Assembly: GCA_009792885.1 (NCBI GenBank)
Contig: WMCF01000059.1
Span: 2,065,806 to 2,129,805, forward strand
Length of the DNA stretch: 64,000 bases
Reading direction: 5' to 3'
Origin: Eremophila alpestris peregrina
Taxonomy: Eukaryota; Chordata; Aves; Passeriformes; Alaudidae
The translations under genes were made by a program, and so were the position numbers. Below, piece by piece: positions 55,701-62,600 of this stretch. Under the pieces are notes generated by a model. It did no database searches. It saw nothing but the letters and a program-made list of their open reading frames with translations, and was not told where the DNA came from. Position 1 is the first letter of the stretch; every line of letters begins with the position of its first letter.

Positions 55701-56084
55701 CCGGACACCGCCGGAGCCGGTACCGAGCGCAGCGGGACAATCCCAGCCCCGCTCCCGCGGGACACACTGTTCCCCATCCAGCCCAGGATGCTCGGCACGG
55801 CCGGGCCGAGCCTGCCGTGCCCACACACCCGGCTCCCCAGGCAGGGCCCGGCTCCCCCCGGCGCTCCAGCCGCCCTCACCGGCCGCCAGGCCGTCCCGGA
55901 GTCGCACCGGCACCCGCAGCACCGCGTACAGGAGCCCGAGCCCGGCGGCCGCGGCCAGGAGCCCCCGGGCCCAGGGGGTCGCGGCCCTCCGCCGCAGCTG
56001 CTCCCAGCGTCGGAACGCCGAGGCCGCCCCGGGGCACGGCGGCCCCCGGCCGCTGCCACCGCTGCCGCCGCTGCCCTCCGCCAT
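34686..56084 (-). CDS. ST7L: ST7L, suppression of tumorigenicity 7-like, fifteen coding exons, 573 aa
   Basis: Minus-strand exons join in phase to 1722 nt including stop: 56084-55880, 54596-54514, 53622-53463, 52953-52899, 52389-52274, 50397-50319, 49620-49466, 49342-49245, 48826-48712, 47014-46942, 46263-46161, 43094-42944, 42838-42746, 40220-40081 and 34781-34686. Human ST7L is 575 aa. Two N-terminal hydrophobic segments (about 41-60 and 80-97) fit a membrane protein. Family blocks include FEWWHF, GTSFIEQVSVSHL, CKVWRNPLNLFRGAEY, QALKAGE, LCQ-poor helices with KLGRIREAVKMMRD, FSPETASKRGLSTAEINAVE and PPEHILKRGDSEAVAYAFFH. The helical middle resembles TPR-type repeats. Biochemical role is not established; a growth-suppressor role is reported for the family. 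ST7L rather than ST7 follows from WNT2B upstream and a divergent CAPZA gene. Confidence 0.95.
35060..35760. repeat. Compound minisatellite, 18-bp unit nested in 80-160 bp units
   Basis: An inner unit CCTGCAGCTACAGCCCTT is repeated in clusters. An outer block opening CACCTGGGCAGAGCACGAGG and GTTAGGATGGCA recurs at about 35069, 35204, 35362, 35524, 35633 and 35715. Spacings of 135, 158, 162, 109 and 82 bp reflect different numbers of inner units. Confidence 0.9.
35824..35878 (-). mobile_element. CR1 3' tail, antisense
   Basis: AGAGAATCACAGAACCATTC then GGTTGGAAGGGACCTTAAAG and ATCCCCTC; followed by a T run. Confidence 0.8.
36994..37135 (+). mobile_element. CR1 3' tail, sense
   Basis: GGAAGTGTCCAAGGCCAGGC, GGAGCACCCTGGGATGGTGG, CCTTAAGGACCCTTCCCACC and CATTCCATGATTC. 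Confidence 0.85.
37900..38236 (-). mobile_element. CR1 fragment, antisense
   Basis: GAGGTTGGGAGGGACCTGAC, ATCATCTCATTTCATCACC, GCTGCTCCAAGCCCCATCC and CTTGGACACTGCCAGGGATC, the reverse CR1 order. The cap segment CTGCTCTGGGCACCTCC follows. Confidence 0.8.
38812..38880 (-). mobile_element. CR1 3' tail, antisense
   Basis: AGAATCACAGAATAGTTTGG, GTTGGAAGGGACTGTAAAAG and TCATCTAGTTGCAACTCCCC. Confidence 0.85.
39788..40044. repeat. Pair of about 47-bp direct repeats beside ST7L exon 14
   Basis: CTGCATTAAACCAGCCA and AGTCTT...CCTCTATTTTGACT occur at about 39789-39836 and again at about 39990-40041 with a few mismatches. The intervening and outer sequences are unrelated, so only the short block is duplicated. 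The second copy lies 40 nt past the exon 14 donor. Confidence 0.8.
40081..40220 (-). CDS. ST7L: ST7L coding exon 14
   Basis: Residues 496-542: FHEVSVYPQKELPFFIHFTA, then GLCSFSAMLALLTHQFPELM and VIFAKA. Hydrophobic stretch at about 508-525 is a likely membrane segment. Acceptor TTTCCTTTCAG, donor GTGAGT. Confidence 0.94.
40221..42745 (-). other. ST7L: ST7L intron 13
   Basis: 2.5 kb, AT-rich, GTAAGT to CTTTCAG. No repeat or exon recognised. Confidence 0.85.
42746..42838 (-). CDS. ST7L: ST7L coding exon 13
   Basis: Residues 465-495: FRMIPYPLEKGHLFYPYPS, then CTETADRELLP. Acceptor TTTTTTGCAG, donor GTAAGT, phase 1 on both sides. Confidence 0.95.
42944..43094 (-). CDS. ST7L: ST7L coding exon 12
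   Basis: Residues 415-464: YLLEMKSLVLPPEHILKRGD, then SEAVAYAFFHLQHWKRIEGA and LNLLHCTWEG. Nearly invariant in the family. Acceptor TTCCTTGCAG, donor GTAAGT. Confidence 0.96.
43095..46160 (-). other. ST7L: ST7L intron 11
   Basis: 3.1 kb, contains one sense CR1 tail at 45725-45812 and a T-rich run near 44190-44212. No exon recognised. Confidence 0.85.
45725..45812 (+). mobile_element. CR1 3' tail, sense
   Basis: GGGTGCTGGAATGAGACATC, TTGAAGGTCCCTTCCAACAC and AAACCATTCTGTGAC. Confidence 0.75.
46161..46263 (-). CDS. ST7L: ST7L coding exon 11
   Basis: Residues 380-414: FSPETASKRGLSTAEINAVE, then AIHRAVEFNPHVPK. Acceptor CCTTTCAG, donor GTAAGA, phase 0 out. Confidence 0.96.
46782..46866. repeat. 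Dispersed direct repeat, copy 1 (ST7L intron 10)
   Basis: AACCAAGGATGG, then AAAATAATCCTTGAATTGAA and GATTTCTTTACAGATTAGAA. A close copy lies at about 48435-48515, on the other side of exon 10. Confidence 0.8.
46942..47014 (-). CDS. ST7L: ST7L coding exon 10
   Basis: Residues 356-379: ISLPKSAAICYTAALLKARA, then VSE and part of Arg. Acceptor TTTTCTCACAG, donor GTAAGC. The exon is flanked by direct repeats in the adjoining introns. Confidence 0.95.
47015..48711 (-). other. ST7L: ST7L intron 9
   Basis: 1.7 kb, GTAAGT to CTCACAG. Holds the second copy of the dispersed direct repeat (48435-48515). No exon recognised. Confidence 0.85.
48435..48515. repeat. Dispersed direct repeat, copy 2 (ST7L intron 9)
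   Basis: ATCCAAGGATG, then AAAATAATCCTTGAACTGAA and GATTTCTTTACAGATTAGAA. Same orientation as the copy at 46782-46866, about 1.65 kb away. Confidence 0.8.
48712..48826 (-). CDS. ST7L: ST7L coding exon 9
   Basis: Residues 318-355: LMKEFPLLSMLNIHENLLEA, then LLELQAYADVQAVLAKYD. Acceptor TTTGCAG, donor GTAAGT. Confidence 0.96.
48986..49110 (-). mobile_element. CR1 3' tail, antisense
   Basis: AAATCACAGAATAGTTTGGG, TTGGAAGCAATCAAAGCTCC and CATTCCAACCCCCTGCCAC, within ST7L intron 8. Confidence 0.8.
49245..49342 (-). CDS. ST7L: ST7L coding exon 8
   Basis: Residues 285-317: RDTNVLVYVKRRLAMCARKL, then GRIREAVKMMRD. Acceptor TTGCAATCAG, donor GTAAGT, phase 0 out. Confidence 0.96.
49466..49620 (-). 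CDS. ST7L: ST7L coding exon 7
   Basis: Residues 233-284: CATAYVLLAEEEATTIVDAE, then KYFKQALKAGEMIYRKSQNC and HSQSPQHEAQL. Acceptor TATTTCAG, donor GTAAGG. Confidence 0.96.
49621..50318 (-). other. ST7L: ST7L intron 6
   Basis: About 0.7 kb, AT-rich, nothing recognised inside. Confidence 0.9.
50319..50397 (-). CDS. ST7L: ST7L coding exon 6
   Basis: Residues 207-232: VMQKAWRERNPQARIKAAHQ, then ALELNN. Acceptor TTTTTGTGCAG, donor GTAAGT. Confidence 0.95.
50905..51088 (+). mobile_element. CR1 3' tail, sense, with internal 22-bp duplication
   Basis: GCCCCTGGATCCCTGGCAGT, GGCTGGATGGGGCTGGGAGC and CCTTCCAACCCAAACCATTC mark the CR1 end. The segment GGGACAGTGGGAGGTGCCCCT is present twice in tandem. 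Confidence 0.85.
52008..52130 (+). mobile_element. CR1 3' tail, sense
   Basis: GAGCAGCCTGGGACAGTGG, GGCCCATGGCAGGGGGTGGA and GGGCTTTAAGGTCCCTCC. Confidence 0.85.
52274..52389 (-). CDS. ST7L: ST7L coding exon 5
   Basis: Residues 168-206: MWVTGKEPLTYYDMNLSAQD, then HQTFFTCDTDALRPSDT. Acceptor GTTTTAG, donor GTACTG (weak at +4 and +5). Confidence 0.95.
52899..52953 (-). CDS. ST7L: ST7L coding exon 4
   Basis: Short 55-nt exon, residues 150-167: CKVWRNPLNLFRGAEYS. Acceptor ATTCCTCAG, donor GTATTA. Confidence 0.94.
53463..53622 (-). CDS. ST7L: ST7L coding exon 3
   Basis: Residues 97-149: VFEWWHFRKYGTSFIEQVSV, then SHLRPLIGGAESS and a variable PAPAAFSAGDSEAS linker before RQNMP. Acceptor CCTTGGCAG, donor GTGACT. 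The linker differs from human, as expected for a disordered loop. Confidence 0.95.
53623..54513 (-). other. ST7L: ST7L intron 2
   Basis: 0.9 kb, GTAAGT to TTGGCAG. Nothing recognised inside. Confidence 0.9.
54514..54596 (-). CDS. ST7L: ST7L coding exon 2
   Basis: Residues 69-96: VTVFLSTLTPKFYFALTVTS, then SFISGLIF. Hydrophobic end is the second membrane segment. Acceptor CTTAACAG, donor GTAAGT. Confidence 0.95.
54597..55879 (-). other. ST7L: ST7L intron 1
   Basis: 1.3 kb, GTGAGG to TTAACAG. GC-rich near exon 1, with a longer antisense CR1 fragment at 55255-55660. Confidence 0.9.
55255..55660 (-). mobile_element. Longer CR1 fragment, antisense
   Basis: Carries CR1 segments upstream of the usual tail: GGGGGACTCCACCACCTCCC, GGCAGCCTATTCCAGTGCCT, TTTTTCATGAAGAAATTCCC and GTCGTTTCCTCTTGTCCTG, plus AAGAGGAAGAAGGTCCCCAC. 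This is the reverse of the CR1 3' coding end and UTR. It lies inside ST7L intron 1. Confidence 0.8.
55880..56084 (-). CDS. ST7L: ST7L coding exon 1
   Basis: Residues 1-68 plus one base. ATG in GTTATGGCGG (G at -3 and at +4). Gly/Ser-rich start, basic RRWEQLRRR, then the first membrane segment GLLAAAAGLGLLYAVLRVPV at 41-60. Donor GTGAGG. The first 40 residues are unlike human ST7L except for the MA start, while the membrane segment aligns well. Confidence 0.9.
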
Positions 56085-56660
56085 AACCGCCCACGGGGCA
56101 CGCCGGGACGGGGGCGGGACAGGCACCGGGGCGGGGCTCCGCCAGCGCGGGAAGCCCTTTCACCGTCCCCATCACCGCTGCTCCAGGGCGAACCGCGGGC
56201 CGATCGTGCCCCACACCGGAGCCGGGGTCCCCGGAGGCTGCGGGACGCGGCAGGTCCGGCACTGCCTGTGCCCGGTAGCGAAAAACCTGCCCACTCCTAT
56301 GATGGCGGCAGCACGGCGTCTGCCCGCAGCTAAGATGGCGGCAGATGAGCTTCCGGTCTACAGCTCTCGGCCGTCTCAGCCCACGGGGCGCGCCGGGACG
56401 ATCAGGGCGGGGCTCCTCTAGCGTGGGCAGCCTGTTCGTCGAGTCCATCACCGCTGTTCCGCGCGAGCATATCCCTCACGATGACCAGGAGCCCGGACGG
56501 CTCCGGCAGATGGCGACTCTGTCAGCCGGTACTGCGAGAACCCACCCGTTTCTATGATGGCGGCAGCGCGGCGTCTGCCCTCACCTAAGATGGCGCCACC
56601 AGCGCTTTCGATGGGCGCTCCCGGCATGCAGTGCGCGGGGCCAGGCACACAGCGGCCAAG
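56085..56660. promoter_or_regulatory. Bidirectional CpG-island promoter of ST7L and CAPZA1
   Basis: 576 bp separate the two divergent start codons. The block is CpG-rich with GGGGCGGGGC boxes (56131, 56405 area). ATGGCGG-type motifs, the YY1 core, occur at 56302, 56332-56342 (AAGATGGCGGC), 56507-56517, 56557, 56587-56595 and at the CAPZA1 ATG itself (56658-56667). The ST7L ATG is also ATGGCGG on the minus strand. The block appears to be a diverged tandem duplication (see findings). No TATA box. Confidence 0.85.
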
Positions 56661-56699
56661 ATGGCGGACCTGGAGGAGCGGGTGTCGGATGAGGAGAAG
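56661..56699 (+). CDS. CAPZA1: CAPZA1 coding exon 1
   Basis: 13 codons, [13 protein letters not shown], ending at GTAAAG, phase 0. The start lies in AAGATGGCGG, so initiation codon and YY1-type motif coincide. Confidence 0.95.
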
Positions 56700-59600
56700 G
56701 TAAAGGAAGGGGGTGGCCGCCCCTCCGCTGCGGGCCTGCGTTGCTGCCCCCGGGAGGGCACTGGGTGGGGAGTGGCGGGTACGTTCCCCCGGTGCCGGTG
56801 TGCCGGCCTGCGGGTGCCTCGGGGCGGGCGGGCCCCCGAGACCACCGGGCCGCCGCCGCCCGGCTGAAGGACCGGCCGGTCCTCACCAGCGCAGCATCTT
56901 GCCTTCCGATTTCCTCGTTGCCTTCCGATTTCCTCGTTGCCTTCTGATTTCCTCGTTGCCTTCCGATTTCCTCGTTGCCTTCCGATTTCCTCGTTGCCTT
57001 CTGATTTCCTCGTTGCCTTCCGATTTCCTCGTTGCCTCGGTGCAGCTAAGGCGGCTCGGCCAGTCGTTGTGCATGAAAATGGATACAGTCTCGTTTTTGT
57101 ACATCAGGAGGAGTTTCTTAGCAGAAAGGGCGATTACCCATTGCAAGGGGCTGCCCAGGGGGTGGTGGAGTCCCCATCCCTGGTCATGGACGTGGCTCCA
57201 GTGCTCTGGTCTTGTTCACAACGTGGGGGTCAGTCACAGGTGGATCACTTGGTGATCTTGAAGGTCTTTCCCAACCGAAATGATTTTGCAAAAATGTGTT
57301 TTCTGCGCTGCTTTTCCCAAATCAGCAAAGTAACCAGCGTGTCCGTAAGGTGCTTTGCAACCTCTTCCCTTCCTAAACTCCCTCTTAGTGTCTTCCCTCG
57401 TCACGTTTTCTGCTCACCCCAGGTGCTGACAGGAACTTCGATGTAGATCCTACAAATTATACTGTATGAAAAGGTCTAAGTAGGAGCAAATAGAGCCGTA
57501 ATTATTTTAGGAAAGGGGGAAGTGAGCAGTTTGTTCCTCTTGTGTAGGAATGTGGGAAAGTTACCGACTGCTAATTCTCTGCCAGGTAATATGCTGCTGT
57601 CTACACACAGTTTAAAATACAGTTACTCCTCCTTATAGCATAGAAGTGTTACATGTAGGTACTTGCTTTGTTTCTTAGCATTCTGGAGGAGCTGTTCAGG
57701 CTCGTGGATTTTCAAGGATCCTACAAGTGCAGGGGTTGCTTTCATTTTTCCCTTAAACTGAAAATTCAGCTTCATTTCAGTGATCCCCTTCCAGCACCTG
57801 AAGGGGCTCCAGGACAGCTGGGGAGGGACTTGGGACAAGGGGGAATGGCTTCCCACTGCCAGAGGGCAGGGATGGATGGGATTTTGGGAAGGGATTTTTC
57901 CCTGTGAGGGTGCTCAGGCCCTGGCACAGGGTGCCCAGAGCAGCTGGGGCTGCCCCTGGATCCCTGACAGTGCCCAAGGCCAGGTTGGATGGGGTTTGGA
58001 GCACCCTGGGATAATGGAAGGTGTCCCTGCCATGGCAGGGGTGGGATGGGAAGGGCTTTAAGGTCCCTTCCAACCCAACCAATCTGGGATTCTGTGATTT
58101 TCTTTGAAGTTCCTCTGAAATCTCCCCTGTTTTGCCCAAGTTCATTCTGCTGCTGTTCTGCCAGTTTGAACTAACGGCTGAGCAGCTTCCCTTCCCCTCA
58201 GACACTTTCCCCATTTTAGAAGCAGGAAGTTGATGCTGCAGAGCTGAAATGGCACCTGAAATGGCCCCAGGGGGCAGGAAATGGGGCAGGTTGCAGAAAG
58301 TCCTGTTTTGGTGTTTCTGCAGAGGAGCATCCTGACACCACCCTCCACAAAACCAGCTCTGAAAACCAACAACCATTCAAGTGCTTGACACTGCAAATTA
58401 ATCACTCCCCAGCCTGTTTCCTGCACTCCTGATTTCAATAGTTTGACTGAAGTGTTTTGTATTTTATTGATCTGTGAGAGGCAGGGCAAGAGATAATTAT
58501 GCAAGTGAACGCTTTCCACTTGCAGCCTTTGCTTTGTTCAGAACTGGGTTTGTAATAACATCTGATTGAAGTGCAGAGGCCTTTCTGTGTTGATTTAATC
58601 TTGTTCATCCTTCCAAGTGAGAGAATTGGTGGAAGACTGTAAACATCTCTCACGTAACACTTGGGATTTTTTTTCTGTTTGTTGTTTCTGTTCCCCATAA
58701 GGATTTCCTTATGAGAATCCATTGATCCAAAGTTCAGCCTACTGAAACAGTGACCCCTTTTGCAAGGGTTTCATGTTCTGCAGCCATGACATCATTGCAT
58801 ACATTTATAAGATATTAAATTTTATAGCATTTTTATTGGCCTTTTTTTTTTGCTATGTGTTGAATCACCTTATAAAAGAAACTGTTCATCCAGGGAGTTC
58901 ATTCACAGGGTGTTGTCCTCCCTCTGAGAGGCATCCTGGCATTGCTGTGGATACCTGAGAGAGCTTTAGCACAGTGGAATTCTGTGCTGTTACAGTTGTA
59001 CTTGCTCAGAAAAGATCATGGTGTCATTTCAGAAGTCTCTCAGCCTTTTGGGGCAGACCCTGAGCAAAGTCCAGGGAGGATACAGAGCAGCAGAGTCTCT
59101 CTAAACCACTGCCAGGCTCTCTTCATCACCACACAAATTCCTGACAGGGAAATTTGACAATATTGTGCCAGCAATCTGTCCTAATTATGGCTCTTTAAGC
59201 GGTGAAAGTTTTCAAACAGTTTAAGAGCTCCATTTTTAGAATTGCTGTGTACTTACCAACCTAAAACCAGAAGATTAAGAGAAAATGGTTTTATGTCCTG
59301 CATCCTATCAATTACACAAGATCCTGTCTTTTTAATGTTTTCTTTGTATTGCTTAATTACTTCAGGCACAAAGAATGTATATCTGTTTTTTTAAATCATT
59401 GCTAAGTTGGAAGACAGTCTGTTTTTATCTGAAGCTCAATCCAGTTAAGGCAGAGTTGTTACTTGATCCTGTTGGAATAAGGCAATTACCTTTTGTTTGG
59501 AGAAGTGTTTATTTATTTTCATGGCTTGCTTTAAATAATTATGTGCCAAACAATACAAACAGTTTCTAAATAAAACTGGGAAGTCTGTTGAGAGAAGTGA

Positions 59601-62600
59601 GTTATTTCCAGCTCTGGTGATAACTCAGGTGAAGCAGTTGGATATATATATACAAAATTCTTTGTTTTGCTGCTCAGAATGAAAAGTAGAAAGTGATCAG
59701 AGCTGTAATGAGCAATTCTGCTGTCACTTTCCATAAATGTCTTGTTAGACCAGAGAGGCTCCTTGGTCAGCTTTGTTAGCTGGGCTTATCAGAGGAAATG
59801 GGACATTTTTATTATTCTAAGGGAGAGGTTTCATTTTGTGACATTTCCTCTTTCATTTCTTCCAAGGTCTTTCTATTACCTTTGGTCCTGTAAAAGCCAT
59901 AAAAGACTTGATAATGAAAACCATGAACTCTTACTAATTTCAAGAGAATCAATACCTGGACCATGTAAATTCTGCCAGTGCAAGACATGTATACTGGACT
60001 GCAGAACACGTTGCAGTTTTATTACACTTTTAAAAGAGACAGGGTTTTTCTTTTCCAGATTCAGAGTTTCTGGACATTGAAAGTTGGCCTTTGCAGTTAT
60101 TGATGCCTTCATCATCACAGCTCCATGTGCCTTCATTGAATCCCAGAGTGGTTTGGGTTGAAAGGGACCTTGAAGATGATCCAGTTCCACCCCCTGCCAT
60201 AGGACACCTTCCACTGGACCAGGCTGCTCCAAGCCCTGGCCAGCCCTGCTTTGAACAATCTTACAATATTATTTCTATCTTGACAATGCATTTCTGCCCA
60301 AATTTGCCACTTCCTGTCATTTCAGAGTTGGTTTTGTTGGTGAATTGCTTCAACATGTATGCTCTCAGGAAATTAATTTTTTATAATTACTTTTCTGCTT
60401 TGTTGTAGGTGCGTATAGCTGCAAAATTCATCACTCATGCACCCCCTGGAGAGTTCAATGAAGTATTCAATGGTAAGCAATCAAGGAAAAATTGATCTGT
60501 GGTGTTTTTATCTATTCTAGAAATCTAAGGCTTTGTCACACCATACTGCTTTTAGGGTTGTGTGGCTGGGGAAAGCACGCAGTGCTTCTGGACTAATTCT
60601 GCACTGTGGAATTTTTTAATCATTTGAATGTTTGCATTTGTGCACTTGAAAAGAAAGTAAATAGAAGCATTTGGTGAACAAATCCCATGACACACCTGAA
60701 CCCTTTCTCCTCCAGATGTGCGGTTATTGCTGAACAATGACAATCTTCTCAGGGAAGGAGCAGCACAGTGAGTACTAAAGCTTCAAACACACGTCCCTTT
60801 CTCTTTTCTTATACCCATCATTCTGTGACAAAGAAAAACCATTTGCTGTATTCAGAGCAATCTCCTGTAATTCCCTACCCCACCTAACAAAATGAACAGT
60901 GTGGGTGATCCTTTTTAAAAGCCCTAAATTGGAATTTGTGCTGTATAAAACTGACAGGAAGGCACTCTGCCAAAAAGTTTAACTCTGCAGCAGCAGCAGC
61001 AGTGTCTGATCATGTTGAATCATCTGATTTATTAAGTGAACCTGAAATACTGATTAATCCATAGCCTAAATTTAGAAAAAAACTGCCCTCAATAAAAGGT
61101 TTTCAAATTTTCTTGTTTACTTCCACAGTTCCATCAGAAGGTGCTTAGAGATTACACATACAAGCTTTTTGATGCTAAGATCTGTTTCAAGCTAGGTGAC
61201 ATGTCAGTCAGCAAGTCTTTACATTAAAAAATTGTTGTAAATATTCGTCTGCTCACTTGTTTACCTTGCTGCTGTCTAAATTGTAGCTGGGGTGTTCCTG
61301 TTTTGTCTTGTTTTGCTCACATTTCCCCAGGCTACCTGCTGTTCTACTTTTGAACTCTGTATTTTCCTGGTCACTAAACAAACCTGCTGTTAGACCTGGG
61401 GTTTATAGCTACCTACAGTAAAAGGCATTGGAAAATCCTTTAACAGTGCTTGTGTGTGTTATTTGCCCATTTAAGTTCATGTTTACTGTAACATCAACTT
61501 AACACATCATATTCTTGAGTCAAAAAAAGTGTATATACAGCTAAAGTTCATGTTCCTTTGATCCTCAACAGTGCATTTGCACAGTACAACATGGATCAGT
61601 TCACTCCAGTGAAGATAGAAGGGTACGATGATCAGGTGAGAGGAAACTTTGTACACTTGAGCTTTGTATCACTGCCCTGTGAAAAAGCAATAAAAGTGTT
61701 CTTTCCTCAGGATGGTGGCTCACAAGTCAACATCACCATCCCTGACTCACTCCTTCTGCTCACAAGGTGCCATCCTTCCTCCTTCCCCATGTATCATTGT
61801 AATGACAAACTTTCTTCTGCAGAGCATAAATATTCTGTGTAAGTTCTGTGTGGTGCTGCTCAGTAAATCCAATTCATTGCTCCTTAAAGCTCCAAGTCAC
61901 TGCAATTTTACTTAAGAGTGTGAATGATTAAAGATTAGTGTCTATTTAAAGCTCACTTACAAATCCTTATGTTACTACTTGTTTACAGTTCCTACTCACA
62001 AGTGATAGTAGATTCTTACTAGTTTGGTTTATTTTCTGCAATTTTAATCCATTCTTAGTTACCCTAAAAAACAAATTGTATCTTTCTTTATACCAAATCA
62101 TTGATTTGGTGTAGTGTTTATACCTAATACCATCCAGTCTATGCCAGCAATACAAGTTGTTTCAGGGGTTTCTTTTAATTTTATTTTTTTTTAGAACAAG
62201 CAGCAAGTCATAGAGAAGCCAGAAAGCTGCCTGACCATCTGCTCTGTTCTCTGAGCCAAGCTCTGACCCAGCTTTTCTGGTGTCCCAGATATGTTGATGG
62301 GAGGCATATATTAAGAGGGCTGTTCATAGAAATAGCCTTGATGAGGCAGTTACAATTTGCAGAAGAAAAAAACCCACCCCACTAAAGTCAATATTTGGGA
62401 AGCCAGAGAATTAAGGTGAAAAAGAAAAAAAAAGGGAATGTGCAATGCTTCTCTGCTGTCTGCCTTAGTTGATGTATTTTAGAAGTAGTGACATTTATGT
62501 ACCCTTCTTGCCCAGAAGCAGAGCTATTGCAACACAGAACGTGGCAATAAATGGAAGATTCCAGAGTAAAAGTCCCTGTTTCCTTTAGAAATGAAGAAGG

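Larger units (their letters stand above)
56700..60408 (+). other. CAPZA1: CAPZA1 intron 1 (3.7 kb)
   Basis: GTAAAG to TTGTTGTAG. Contains a 19-bp minisatellite and three CR1 tails. No internal exon recognised. Confidence 0.9.

Noticed and set aside
56085..56126. In-frame N-terminal extension of ST7L
   Set aside because: The upstream frame opens with GTG, not ATG, and the MAEG start has a good context and matches the family MA start.
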